A DNA stretch of 64,000 nt from Clarkia xantiana subsp. parviflora (GCA_036873135.1 JAPTYO010000021.1:508579-572578), one strand, 5' to 3'. Counted from the stretch's first letter, positions 35,139-46,135 are shown. The notes: generated by a model from the letters alone, not told the origin. A program made the numbers and translations.

Positions 35139-37011
35139 GAAAGCCAAGATTCAGGCAGCAAAGGAGGAAATTACAAAGCAGAATAGGGGAAAGCCACCTC
35201 AGGCACCTCAACCCATAAGGCAACAAGAATGGCGTCCGCCTCAGCAAAGAAATCAGATGGGTGAGCCATTGAAGGCTAGAGAAATAAATGTTATCAAGTT
35301 CATACCATTGAACACCACCCCAGCAGTGGTCCTGAGAGAGATGCGAAATCAGAAATTATGGTCGCCCCCCGGAAGATGGAGAGCCCCAATGGTAGGGACA
35401 CACAAGGATAGATGGTGTGATAACCATGAGACGTATGGGCATGATACAAACGAATGCTTTAGCTTGAAGCTAAGTATCAACAATATCATCCAAAGAGGGG
35501 AGCTGAAACAGTTTGTTGATCACGGTGGCAATGGCACACAACCAGGGCCATCACACAAGGATAAAGGCAAAGACAAGGTAGATTATAATCCCCCACCTAA
35601 CAAGAGGGGGACTATAAACATGATACATGGAGGAGTGGCATCGGGTGGCCTAACAGCCAATGGAAGGGAGGTTTATGCATCCAAGCTGAGCTCAGTGCCA
35701 AAGTGGAGAAAGAGACCACGAGAAGGAGAGGAGATGAAGGTTGAGTTTTCGGAGAAGGACAAGAGTCATATTGTCTTCCCGCACGATGATGCTTTAGTCA
35801 TCATGATGGACATCGATAACTTCGATGTAAAAAGGATACTAGTAGATGGAGGCAGCTCCGCAGACCTCCTAAGCCTAAGGGTCCTGAAAGAGATAGGAAA
35901 AACAAAGGCGGATATCAAACCAGTCAACTTCCCTCTGGTTGGCTTCTCAGGGGCAACAAGTTACCCCCTAGGAATGATAACCCTACCTGTGACCATGGGC
36001 CAGGGATGGACACAGCTAATAGTAAACGTCAACTTCATGGTGGTTGAAAGCCTAGGAGCCTACAACGTGATCTTAGGAAGAACAACCATAAATCCATATG
36101 AAATTGTGCCATCTACCGTGCATCAGAAGCTGAAGTATATCGCCGAAAACGGAATTGGGGAAGTCTTGGGTGATCAACGCATTGCAAGGCAGTGCTACGT
36201 TAACTCCATGAGACATGGATCACACAAGTCAGACACAGTGGCTATGGTCATGACTAGGGCCATCCAAGACAAAGAGAAGGTGATGAAAAGGCTAAGGCAG
36301 GGAAAGATGAAAAAGGGAGTTACACTCCGCCTGAGTAAGCAGTTCTTTCAAGGACTAGCTAAGAAGAAGCAGAGAAGTAAGGCTGTAAGGGTAACAAGCA
36401 TACCTTGGCAGCCAGAGAATGCAGAAGGAAAGAGAGCAAGGGACTCCATTGAAAAGGGTTTCCGATATATAGACGACATCAAGCAAATGCCAAAGGAGTC
36501 CATATCAAGATACTTTGGGAGATTCTTCAGCTATGGTGCAAGCATGGACATCACAAGAAGTGAGGCCGTAAGGGCCTTCCTTAGAAACATGCATCCAACC
36601 TCAATTGAAGCATATGGAGGGCTCTATGAGGTGGTCATGACAAGCACAATGAGGGAGCTCAAAGAGAGACTGGACAGGGCATTCGCAAAAGAGATAGGGC
36701 AATGTGAAGAGGTCCTTGAAGAAGAAAAAGAGAACAACATACTTGAAGGAGTTGAAGACTTCAAATTCACACCCCTCACGGCAAAGATAGAAGAAATTTT
36801 TGAAGAGTACCTCAAAAAAGAGCTACCAAAATGCAAGGAGGGCAAGGCCTTCCTGGGGAAAGATGCACAGGGTTGGTGTGAGTACCATGGGACCTGGGGG
36901 CATCAAACCAACAATTGCATGGTCTTGAAGATAGAGGTGGAAGAGATGATTCACAAAGGGGGCCTAAAGGAATACATGGCAACAGACACACTCACCACCC
37001 CATATCCTTAG
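35071..37011 (+). CDS. gag-pro: Capsid end, nucleocapsid, protease and second Gag module of element D
   Basis: Open for over 640 codons in one frame (the frame is open from 35020, but homology to Gag starts near 35071 after the A7 shift). Order: capsid end (PASTLEELAGRVKTHIDLER); CHHC knuckle WCDNHETYGHDTNEC (about 35416-35460); IHGG linker; aspartic protease with LVDGGSS (about 35838-35858) and GRTTINP. Where RT should start, the text instead gives a second, diverged capsid C-terminal region (ESISRYFGRFF, ITRSEAVRAFLRNMHP) and a second CHHC knuckle WCEYHGTWGHQTNNC (about 36874-36918), then a stop. I know no Tat element with this Gag-protease-Gag order. Confidence 0.85.
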   Translation, partial: STLEELAGRVKTHIDLERHRVSKKAKIQAAKEEITKQNRGKPPQAPQPIRQQEWRPPQQRNQMGEPLKAREINVIKFIPLNTTPAVVLREMRNQKLWSPPGRWRAPMVGTHKDRWCDNHETYGHDTNECFSLKLSINNIIQRGELKQFVDHGGNGTQPGPSHKDKGKDKVDYNPPPNKRGTINMIHGGVASGGLTANGREVYASKLSSVPKWRKRPREGEEMKVEFSEKDKSHIVFPHDDALVIMMDIDNFDVKRILVDGGSSADLLSLRVLKEIGKTKADIKPVNFPLVGFSGATSYPLGMITLPVTMGQGWTQLIVNVNFMVVESLGAYNVILGRTTINPYEIVPSTVHQKLKYIAENGIGEVLGDQRIARQCYVNSMRHGSHKSDTVAMVMTRAIQDKEKVMKRLRQGKMKKGVTLRLSKQFFQGLAKKKQRSKAVRVTSIPWQPENAEGKRARDSIEKGFRYIDDIKQMPKESISRYFGRFFSYGASMDITRSEAVRAFLRNMHPTSIEAYGGLYEVVMTSTMRELKERLDRAFAKEIGQCEEVLEEEKENNILEGVEDFKFTPLTAKIEEIFEEYLKKELPKCKEGKAFLGKDAQGWCEYHGTWGHQTNNCMVLKIEVEEMIHKGGLKEYMATDTLTTPYP

Positions 37012-37261
37012 TTTAATATTAAGCACTTTGCATGTTTAAGCATTCTAAGTCTTTCAAAAATAGCTTTTGAGAAGGAGAACTCAAGAAGTCACTCCGACTC
37101 TGCAACTATCTTTGAATTCCTCTAAAGGGTGTCTTGATCCATCCAAGGCACCCCATATGTACATAAAGCATGAATGCTCCTAATGAAGTAGAAGTCACTC
37201 AAAAGTGTCTTTCAAAGAAGATGGTGATATAATCATTATGTTATCATTACACAGATATGAC
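37012..37261. other. 3' UTR of D before the repeats
   Basis: No gene. It is homologous to 46136-46430 of E (for example agaaggagaactcaagaagt in both), which confirms that D and E share their 3' UTR. Confidence 0.75.
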
Positions 37262-38030
37262 TTCCAAGTCAACAACACCCTCAACGACCCCAAGAGCGTA
37301 TCTTGAGAGTATTTTTCATACTACGACCTTCAACGCCCCCAAGAGCGCATCTTGAGAGTAGTTTTCATACTACGACCTTCAACGCCCCCAAGAGCGTATC
37401 TTGAGAGTGGTTTCCAAAAACTACGAACTTCGACGCCCCCAAGAGCGTATCTTGAGAGTGGTTTCCAAAAACTACGAACTTTGACGCCCCCAAGAGCGTA
37501 TCTTGAGAGTGGTTTCCAAAAACTACGAACTTCGACGCCCCCAAGAGTGTATCTTGAGAGTGGTTTCTAAAAACTACGACCTTCGACGCCCCCAAGAGCG
37601 TATCTTGAGGTAGATTTTAAACTACCAGATTCGACGCCCCCAAGAGCGTATCTTGAGGTAGATATAAAACTACCAGATTCGACGCCCCCAAGAGCGTATC
37701 TTGAGGTAGATATAAACTACCAGATTCGACGCCCACCAGGAGCGTATCTTTGATCTAACCTGTGCCCTCCGGGAGCCTATCCTGTGAAACGTTAAGTGCC
37801 CTCCGAGAGCCAGTCTCGTGAACAGTTTTCGACGCCCACCAGGAGCGTATCTTTGGTCTAACTTGTGCCCTCCGGGAGCCTATCATGTGAAACGCTAAGT
37901 GCCCTCCGAGAGCCTATCTCGTGAAAAGATTTCGACGCCCACCAAGAGCGTATCTTTGGTCCAACTCCAGTGCCCTCCGAGAGCCTATATCGTGAAATAT
38001 TCACTACACCCCTATGAGGGTATCTGAAGG
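37262..38030. repeat. 3'-UTR tandem repeats of element D
   Basis: About ten units with cgacgcccccaagagcgtat then cttgaga or cttgaggtag, period near 50-57 bp (37262-37730). They are followed by longer units of about 100 bp containing gtgccctccgggagcctat and cgtgaaacg (37727-38030). E has the same two repeat types in the same order. Many units include a short inverted repeat such as GTAGT...ACTAC. Confidence 0.9.
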
Positions 38031-38378
38031 GATCATTACACTATACAAAGAAGAACACCATGGAACAATCCTTTACAAGGCAAAGAGATATGGTAAGTAC
38101 TTAATGTTTACTCTTGATGAGATGACAGGTATAATGATAAAGGAAAACACAAAATAAATGCTAAGTATAGGAAGCACAAGGAAAGGAAGAGTCCATGATC
38201 AAAGGAATATATACTGAAGCATATGAAGCAACCATCAAAAGTAACACTCTGGAGAAACACAAATTCATATGTACAATCCCAAAAATGAACTCGACCCATC
38301 AAGGGGAGAAACACTCAACCCATTAAAAGGGGAGGAAAGGTAGAGTCATATGTACAAGGATAAAGAGATATCAACATA
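38031..38378. other. Non-coding stretch in D
   Basis: Lies between the repeats and the end of the antisense gene. No frame or repeat worth reporting. Confidence 0.6.
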
Positions 38379-41043
38379 TCAACCAGAACCTGCTGGAGAG
38401 TCCTCACGGTCCTGACCCTCTGTGGAACAACCACTAACAGAGCTCGAAGAAGATGAGGAAGAGCCTGAACTATCAACATCCATGGGTATAGCATCCACCT
38501 GTGCAGGGGCAGGCTCATCAGCAACGAAAGCTTGACCCCTAAGAACGGCCATATAGCCAGCAGCATATGTCCCAAAGTCACCCAGATCATTGACGGGAAA
38601 CTGGGGATCAATACTGAAGATATGATCGACAAGATACTCCCCGAACTGGTTCATCTCCTGGTTCAACCGAACGCTGTAATCAGCAGCAAAGGCAGGGAAA
38701 GCTTTGTACTCAGCTACTGCAACAGCTCTCTCCTCCGCCCGGCACCTCGCCTCAAGCTTTGTCAACTCCTCAGCATGGTGTGACGAGGCAACATCAGCCT
38801 CACGGTGCAAACCACCCACGGTAGTCTCAAGTAGAGCTACCTGGCCCCTAAGCTCCTGCATCTGCAAGTTGGACAGGCGAGCCTTCTCAGCGGCAGTAGC
38901 AAGCTCCGCCTTCAAGGATACCTGGTTATCCTCAAGGGCTTTCTTCTCATCTGACAGCTCAAGCGCAAGAGACGACAAATTCACCATGTCGGACATACCC
39001 TGAAAAATCAACAAGCGGTAAATGACTTAGCAAGCAATCACATGAAAATAGAAAAGGAAGAGAAACACCACTCACAGGGACATAGCGGGATAACACCCCC
39101 TGGATGAAGCGCCGGGTCTCCTTAGGGGACTTGGGCTGAGGAGCACGATCACCGGGAGCGATGGCACCGCGAAGTACCCGAATGCCAACCTCCGGGGTGC
39201 GCAAGGAGGAACCGCTGTCAAAGTGGAACTCCTTCAATCCAGCAAAGGGAGTCCACTCAGCTCCCACAATATCCTCGTCAGTGAGGCGCGCAAAGTCCTT
39301 CTGACTCAAAGCCGGAGGCCCACCTATGCAAAAAAAAAAAAGCAAAGTAAAGAAAAACACAAGCATAGATGCATCAATGACATAAAGAATAAACGAACCT
39401 GAAGACCGTGCCCTTAGCTGGGGGGCAGGAGATGGAGAATCAGTGACCACCCCACCATCGCCAGCAGGCCGCTTCCCTTTATCAGCCCGGGAAGGCGCCT
39501 CTTCGACCACTATCTCTTTGTCGCGAGACAGGGTCGGGGGACGAACACCAGAGGGGAGGAGGATCTGCAGCCTTCTTCTTCTTGACAGCCGAGGCCCCGG
39601 CCTCAGAGTCGGACCTCCGTGACTTGGACTTAGAAGGTCCAGAGCCCTTGCCCACAGAGACGACTCTCTCGGTCACCAAGGGAGAGTGCCCTAACAACAC
39701 ATGGAAAATAACATGAGAAAAAGCACAAGTATACCATAAGAGGAGAAAGAAAGAAGTATACCAGAGGCCCCAGCAGTCTTCCCAGGTATAGGGGACTTCT
39801 TCAGAGTAGAGCTGGAGGGAGCCCTCCTCTTGCTCAAGTCAACTGGCGCTGCCTGCACGTTATACGTTTTACCGTGAAACCAACCTACAAGGGAAAAACA
39901 GAAAATAAATATAGATGAGAAGACTAAGTAACATACCGAATCCCCAGAGAGAGGAGTCAAACTAATCCCTGCCTCATAGAGGTCTGTCTCGGTCACTAAG
40001 GACACAGAGCAGTAGGACTGGGTCTTGTGGCTCTCGTAGATAGTCTTCTTGGTCTCCAAGTCCACGAAGAGAACTCCCCAAAGGTAGGCCAGCCGTCCGA
40101 TCGGTCCTCATTCAGAACCGACCAGGTAACATATCGATCCGTGATAAAGAAGTAGTGTTTGGCCCAATGGCTCGCCGAATTATCGCTCTAAGCCACGAAA
40201 CGAAGAGAAGCATTCCACTCAACCCTGCTCAACCCGAAATCAGCAAATCGGGAATCTTTGAGGGAAGGATAGCGAGTCACGAAACTCGCGAAGCCTACCT
40301 TCTTCTGATACTGAAATCGGAGGAAGCACCGGAACAAGACCAAGGAGTACTTCCAGGAATACCACTTGCATAGCACTAGGAAACCCACCCAGACGCGAAT
40401 AGCGCTGGGGGCAAGGTTCACCGGGGAGAACCTAAAGAATCTGCTCAGCTCTACGAGCTCATCACAATAGGGCAGGCGTAACCCAAACCGAATCTGAGAA
40501 GGATAGACGACAACCTTCCCCCTAGGAGGCTCTGTCACTGTCTTGCGAGTGTTTTCCAAAGAAGGGAGGAAGGGGTACAAAGGCTCGTCTAAAGGACAAA
40601 TGTCGCCTAAGGTGACATGCTCATTATAGTCGGACCTAGTCAAATGGTTCTCCGACAAGGTAACAAGACCTAAATCAAAGGCACTGAGGAATTCCAAGCT
40701 CGAATCAGGCTCCGACCAATACCCTAACTCAGTATCCGACTCAGAATCCGACTCCGAACTAATGCCAGGAAAGAAAATAACGCGACGAACAGAGGGAAAG
40801 AAAAACTTACTCATCCTTCTAAGGATGTAGCGCCTCTGCCAAGTTTGTGTACGGGGGCACCACCACGAGTACAATACCTGTCATAGCATGACGGGTGTTA
40901 AGATAAGAAGATCTCCGAAAAATCCGGGCATACCCCGGCACCCGACAAGCAACAACCGAAAATTCAAAGGCACCCAACGAAGGTAACGAATACATGCTAA
41001 GAACCCTACGACGATAAAAATCGGGCAATTTTACTCGGATCAA
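38379..41043 (-). pseudogene. Antisense extra gene of element D, cut off by E
   Basis: On the minus strand: an upstream frame 41043-40819; then 40874-40188 with an acidic serine stretch (SSESDSESDTE), PRGKVVVYPSQIRFGLRLP and RVWVGFLVLCKW, which recalls PF04195. A TAG at 40188-40190 precedes SHWAKHYFF. One frameshift near 40066 leads to 40065-39940, ending LTPLSGDS at a GT. A basic, proline-rich part follows (39700-39400), then the shared module with EWTPFAG, TPEVGIRVLR and PGDRAP (39330-39080). The last part is a coiled coil starting GMSDMVNLSSLALELSDEKK and ending at 38379. E was inserted upstream of this gene, so its promoter region is now at 51203 onward. Confidence 0.7.
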
Positions 41044-41225
41044 AAAACCGATTTCCGAGCAAAATTACGAGTGATGGATATACGCTCAATTTGAACCCGT
41101 TGACTTCTGAACCGTTGTATTTTTATCATCCCGTTAATAATTGTAAATCAAAACTTCAACCCAAACACTTCGCGAGAACATCAACGGCTCGGACGAGGCC
41201 GAAGCGCTCGTCCGGCCAAGGTAAA

Positions 41226-41400
41226 CTCACCTAGGTGAGGTTGGGTGGCCACACCCGACCTCCCCTAAGGGAGATCGGGTCAGCCAACCCGATCTCCCCT
41301 AGGGGAGATCGGGTGGACCAACCCGATCTCTCCTAGGAGGGATGGGGTTGGCCAACCCCATCCTCCCTAGGAGGGGTTGGGTGCCCTCACCCAACCCCTA
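41226..41400. repeat. Array of palindromes in U3 of E
   Basis: CTCACCTAGGTGAG is a perfect 14-bp palindrome. It is followed by GAGATCGGGT-cagcca-ACCCGATCTC, AGATCGGGT-ggacca-ACCCGATCT and GGATGGGGTTGGCCAACCCCATCC, each separated by CCTAGG or CCTAAGG-like hexamers, and by GGTTGGGTG-ccct-CACCCAACC. The 3' LTR has one more unit (about 50614-50647). D has shorter versions. Confidence 0.9.
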
Positions 41401-41701
41401 CCCTTGGGGGTCGGATTTCTCCTCCCCCCCAAGGGCCCCGGCACCATTTTTGGACTCCCACACTCGGTTCACTCCGCCTACCTTCTCCGTATCCTAAGGT
41501 CTTAATTATGCGCTTAAAGGTTAATTAATTGTGTTTAAAGGTTAACGATGTCATTAAGCCACCTTAATGACACCGTTGCCTATAAATACCCCACCTTCAC
41601 AATTCATTTGGACATCTGGGCAATTTGGATTATTTTGCTCTGACATCTCTCTAGCTTTATCTCTCTAAAAACGACACTGACTTAGGCATCGGAGAGGGTT
41701 C

Positions 41702-41738
41702 ACCAGGCACCACCCCCCCCCCCCTCTCTGTGTCTGGT
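41702..41738 (+). other. R/U5 stem-loop with poly-C loop, element E 5' LTR
   Basis: ACCAGGCAC (41702-41710) pairs with GTGTCTGGT (41730-41738): eight Watson-Crick pairs and one G-U. The loop holds 12 C. Compared with D the stem bases change on both sides while pairing is kept. Confidence 0.6.
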
Positions 41739-41895
41739 ACTGCCCCTTCTGCAGGGCGCAAGGAGAAGAGAAGCGACAGAAGGAAGGACGCAAACTAAGA
41801 CAGAGCAACCCGAGAAGACCGGATCATCCACCCCTCCAGTGAGGAACGAGATTTGAACCGACCACCCGTTGACCCAAATCCCGGAACCTAACACT

Positions 41896-41911
41896 TGGCG
41901 CCGTCTGCGGG
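41896..41911 (+). promoter_or_regulatory. Primer binding site of E
   Basis: TGGCGCCGTCTGCGGG just after the LTR, same type as B and D. The Gag-leader ATG follows at 41945. Confidence 0.8.
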
Positions 41912-41944
41912 CTTCAGACATAAAGCCTGGCTATTACACGAGCA

Positions 41945-44900
41945 ATGACGAACAGCAGGGTGTCTAGGCACCACCGCCCACCAGGGGGCAATGGGAGAAG
42001 GAGAGAGCCTATACCCCCAGGAAGGCAGCCTAACCCTGGGAAGCAGCCAATGCAACCAGAACCACAAGAAATACCACAGCCTCCTCAACAGAACAACCAG
42101 GAGGGAGGACCCTCACGCCCAGCTGGGGCTGAGTCCTCCACAGCCTCCACACCTCGGGCAAGAAGGCCACAGAGAGAAAGAGAACAACAGGGAATGCCAT
42201 CCCAGCACACGGCAAACGTATATGTCATCCATGGAGGTTATGGAGCTGGAGGAGTGTCAGCGAATGCCAGAGAAGCATATATGGCAGAGTTAGGGGACCC
42301 TAAGCCAAAGGAAGAACAAGCAGAAGGAAAGAGAGAAGACATAATAGAATTTTCAAGAAGAGACATGGAGCATGTGTTACCAGACAACAAGGATGCCCTG
42401 ATCATAACAATGAAGATCACTGATATGGACATTGGAAGAATCCTAGTAGACAGTGGAAGCTCACCCAACATCATTAGCAAGAAAGTCCTCAACATACTAG
42501 GAGTAAGGCCAAGTAGCATAAAACAGGTTCACTCCCCCTTGGTGGGATTTTCAGGAAAGCCAACATACCCACTGGGGGCAGTCACACTACCTGTGACACT
42601 GGGTACAGGCCAGAGGCAGCTAAAGATTGATGTCCCTTTCTTCATCACAGAAGAAATGGAGGAATACAATGGAGTCCTGGGTACCACTACAATCAACAAG
42701 TGGGGTATGGTACCATCAACCCTACATCAGAAAATGAAATTCCCCACAGGCCAAGGAATAGGGGAAGTAAAAGGTAACCAGAAGGTAGCAAGGAAATGTG
42801 CAAGGATAGCACTAGGCAAGAGGAAGAAAACAAGAGAGGTCCTACTAATAGATGAGGACCCAAGAGAAGATTATGGAAGACCAGCCCCCATGGAGGAACT
42901 AAAAGAGATACTCATAGAAGAACCCGATAGGAAGGCCAAAATCGGGACTGCCTTATCTCAGGAAGAGGAAAACCACTTAGTAGCTTTACTAAGGGAATAC
43001 AAGGATCTGTTCGCCTGGTCACCAAGCGATATGCCAGGAATATCAGAAGAAGTAATCTCACACAAGCTCAATATAGACGCGGCAACGCGACCAACAACAC
43101 AGAAGGTGAGACCAATGGGAGGAAGCAAAAAGATAGCTATCCAAGAAGAAGTAGAAAAGCTACTAAAGGCAAAGTTCATCAAGGAAATCAGATTCCATAC
43201 ATGGGTGGCAAACCCAGTACTGGTAAAGAAGCCGGGGGGAAGTTGGAGAATGTGTATCGACTATCGTGACCTAAACAAAGCATGCCCTAAGGACTCATAT
43301 CCGCTACCAAGAATAGATCAGTTAGTGGATGCAACATCAGGTCATCAACTAATGAGCTTCATGGATGCATACTCAGGATATAACCAGATAAAAATGGCCC
43401 CTGAGGACGCCCCTCACACAGCATTCTATGCTGATAGCGAGATATACCATTACACGGTGATGCCTTTCGGACTCATAAATGCTGGAGCAACATACCAAAG
43501 AATGGTCAACAAAATCTTCGGGGACATGATAGGAAAGACAATGGAGGCATATGTAGACGACATGATCGTCAAATCCAAAGAGAAGAAAGACCATGTGGAG
43601 AATCTTCACTCAACGTTTGAGAGGATGAGGCAATACCAAGTCCGCCTAAACCCGAAAAAATGCGCATTTGGGGTGCAATCAGGGAAATTTTTAGGCTTCA
43701 TGGTAAGCCAGCGAGGCATAGAGGTAAACCCCGAAAAACTCCAGGCAATCGAAGAAATGCAGTCACCTACGAAACACAAAGAGGTTCAACGACTGAATGG
43801 GAGGTTGGCAGCCCTTAACAGATTCCTATCCAAAATAGGAGACAAGGCATTACCCTTCTTTGAGGTACTAAGGGCAAACAAGAAATTCGAATGGACACCA
43901 AGATGTGAGGAGGCCTTCCAGCAACTCAAACAACATCTAAAGACACTACCACCCTTAGAAAAGCCTACACCAGGGGAGCCCCTCTACCTCTATATCTCCG
44001 TGAGCAACGTGGCAGTAAGCTCAGTGCTAATTAAAGAAGAAAACGCGGTACAATTGCCGGTATACTTCGTAAGCAAAACATTGGCAAAGTACGAGATCAA
44101 CTACTTGCCAATAGAAAAGTACCTCTATGCACTGATTATATCAGCAAGAAAGTTGAGACCGTATTTTCATGGGCATGAAGTAACAGTCCTCACAGACCAA
44201 CCACTGAAACACCTCCTCCAGAGACCAGACACATCGGGAAGACTGACCAAATGGGCAATTGAGCTAAGTGAGTTTCGTATTCATTTTGCCCCAAGAACAG
44301 CCATAAAGGGACAGGCTCTAGCAGATTTTATTGCCGAATTCACCGGAATCAATCCAGACGAAGACTTGGGAGAAGTCAGAACTACAAGCGAGGCAAGTAG
44401 TAGTCAGGAGAAACAACCAGAAGAATTATGGGAGATGCATACCGATGGGTCATCCAACGGAGGAGGTTCAGGGGCAGGCCTCTTACTATACCCACCAAAC
44501 AGCGATACACCTATGCGCTATGCCATGGCGCTCACCTTTAAGGCAACAAACAATGAGGCTGAGTACGAAGCACTGATAACTGGCCTGAGAATAGCCAAAG
44601 GAGTAGGGGCAAAGCATCTAAGAGTCAAGTGCGGTTCTCAACTAGTTGTCAATCAAGTGAAAGGAATATACACTGCAAAGTCCGAAAACATGCAGAAATA
44701 CTTGCAGCAGGCCAGAGACCTAATAAAGAGCTTCCAAAGCTTCGACATTGAGTCAGTCCCAAGAGAACAAAACCAAGAGGCAGACGCCTTAAGTAAACTA
44801 GCTCTAGGGGTAGAAGCAGGCAAAGAGGTTCACTTTGTAGAACAAAGAATGCAATCAGTGATAGAACAAATGGAGGTTCTAGTAATAGATGAAGCAGAAG

Positions 44901-46135
44901 CCTGGATGACCCCAATGCGTCAATACATCATGGAAGGAAAGCTCCCAAAGGATAAGGTGGAGGCAGTCAAGATTGAAAGGATGGCTAGGAATTACGCAGT
45001 GATGGACAATGAACTCTACAAGAAAGGTTACTCCACGCCTTTCCTCAAATGCATAACATACCCAGAAACAGAGAGAGTGCTTGCAGAACTCCATGAGGGA
45101 GATGTGGGGTGCCATGAGAGAGCACGATCTATAAGCCGAAAGGTCTACAACCTAGGATACTATTGGCCATCAATGAGTAAAGAAGTAGCAGACTTGGTAC
45201 AAAAATGTGATCACTGCCAAAGATATTCAAGGAATATAACAGCCCCAGCAGCAAAGCTAAGCTCCATCTCAGGAGCCTGGCCATTCGCACAATGGGGGAT
45301 AGATCTGATAGGCCCCCTACCGAGAACAAAAGGTCAGAAGACTTGCATAATTGTAGCAATAGACTACTTCTCCAAGTGGATAGAAGCAAAGGCAATGGGG
45401 AAGACAACAGACGACCAAGTCGTCAATTTCATCCAATCTCACATTGTCTCAAGGTACGGAGTGCCAAAAGCAATAATAAGTGACAATGGCCCACAGTTCA
45501 AGAGCAAGAAACTGCAGTGGTATTGCGAAAGACTGAATATAGACCACCGTTTCGCATCAGTAAAGCACCCTCAGACAAACGGACAGGTAGAGTCGGCAAA
45601 CAAAATAGTGCTAGATGGCCTAAAAAAACGACCCCACGCTACCAAGGGAAGTTGGGTAGATGAGCTGGAAAATGTTCTATGGGCAGTGCGGACAACACCA
45701 AAGATATCCACAGGAGAAACGTCATTTGGCCTAGTGTACGGGACTGAAGCGGTAGCGCCAGCAGAAATGGCAGTATCATCCCTAAGGACCACGTACTTTG
45801 AAGAGCATGAGAACAACAAAGCAAGGCTTCTAGACTTAGACATGGTGGAGGATAAGAGATGGAATTCAGAAGAGGCACAGGCACGAATGCGCCTTGTATC
45901 AGCAAGATACTACAACCGCCAAGTCAAGGAAAGGCAATTCCACGTAGGGGAACTTGTGCTCAGAAAGAACGAATTCTCACACTTAGACCAAGTCAGAAAA
46001 TTATCTCCAAAATGGGAAGGACCATACAAGATAGCGTCGGTTCCCTACGCAAATGCTTACTGCCTCGAGGATGGGGAGGGGTATATCTCCACAAACACCT
46101 TCAGTGGGGAGCACCTAAAGAAGTACTATGTCTAA
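41945..46135 (+). CDS. pol: Gag leader fused to protease, RT, RNase H and integrase (capsid and nucleocapsid absent)
   Basis: An intact 1396-aa frame. Residues 1-89 match the proline-rich Gag leader of D, then MPSQHT jumps directly to VYVIHGG, so about 500 residues of capsid and nucleocapsid are missing in frame. Protease has LVDSGSS (D169). RT has WRMCIDYRDLNKACPKD and YVDD (536-539). The RT-linked RNase H is followed by a second RNase H with D834 (HTDGSS), NEAEYEAL and EADALSK, but KCGSQLVVNQ has G897 where B has D. Integrase has HHCC and D1120, D1180, E1216 (35 residues between the last two), then GPYKIA and FSGEHLKKYYV. It can make replication enzymes but not a particle, so it would need Gag from another element. 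Confidence 0.95.
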   Translation: MTNSRVSRHHRPPGGNGRRREPIPPGRQPNPGKQPMQPEPQEIPQPPQQNNQEGGPSRPAGAESSTASTPRARRPQREREQQGMPSQHTANVYVIHGGYGAGGVSANAREAYMAELGDPKPKEEQAEGKREDIIEFSRRDMEHVLPDNKDALIITMKITDMDIGRILVDSGSSPNIISKKVLNILGVRPSSIKQVHSPLVGFSGKPTYPLGAVTLPVTLGTGQRQLKIDVPFFITEEMEEYNGVLGTTTINKWGMVPSTLHQKMKFPTGQGIGEVKGNQKVARKCARIALGKRKKTREVLLIDEDPREDYGRPAPMEELKEILIEEPDRKAKIGTALSQEEENHLVALLREYKDLFAWSPSDMPGISEEVISHKLNIDAATRPTTQKVRPMGGSKKIAIQEEVEKLLKAKFIKEIRFHTWVANPVLVKKPGGSWRMCIDYRDLNKACPKDSYPLPRIDQLVDATSGHQLMSFMDAYSGYNQIKMAPEDAPHTAFYADSEIYHYTVMPFGLINAGATYQRMVNKIFGDMIGKTMEAYVDDMIVKSKEKKDHVENLHSTFERMRQYQVRLNPKKCAFGVQSGKFLGFMVSQRGIEVNPEKLQAIEEMQSPTKHKEVQRLNGRLAALNRFLSKIGDKALPFFEVLRANKKFEWTPRCEEAFQQLKQHLKTLPPLEKPTPGEPLYLYISVSNVAVSSVLIKEENAVQLPVYFVSKTLAKYEINYLPIEKYLYALIISARKLRPYFHGHEVTVLTDQPLKHLLQRPDTSGRLTKWAIELSEFRIHFAPRTAIKGQALADFIAEFTGINPDEDLGEVRTTSEASSSQEKQPEELWEMHTDGSSNGGGSGAGLLLYPPNSDTPMRYAMALTFKATNNEAEYEALITGLRIAKGVGAKHLRVKCGSQLVVNQVKGIYTAKSENMQKYLQQARDLIKSFQSFDIESVPREQNQEADALSKLALGVEAGKEVHFVEQRMQSVIEQMEVLVIDEAEAWMTPMRQYIMEGKLPKDKVEAVKIERMARNYAVMDNELYKKGYSTPFLKCITYPETERVLAELHEGDVGCHERARSISRKVYNLGYYWPSMSKEVADLVQKCDHCQRYSRNITAPAAKLSSISGAWPFAQWGIDLIGPLPRTKGQKTCIIVAIDYFSKWIEAKAMGKTTDDQVVNFIQSHIVSRYGVPKAIISDNGPQFKSKKLQWYCERLNIDHRFASVKHPQTNGQVESANKIVLDGLKKRPHATKGSWVDELENVLWAVRTTPKISTGETSFGLVYGTEAVAPAEMAVSSLRTTYFEEHENNKARLLDLDMVEDKRWNSEEAQARMRLVSARYYNRQVKERQFHVGELVLRKNEFSHLDQVRKLSPKWEGPYKIASVPYANAYCLEDGEGYISTNTFSGEHLKKYYV

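Larger units (their letters stand above)
41072..41893 (+). repeat. 5' LTR of element E
   Basis: 822 bp, TGATGG...CTAACA. U3 palindromes at 41226-41400, TATAAAT at 41581-41587, R/U5 stem-loop at 41702-41738. Confidence 0.95.

Noticed and set aside
41226..41400. Rho-independent terminators
   Set aside because: Hairpins are in a plant LTR U3, without T runs, upstream of the promoter.
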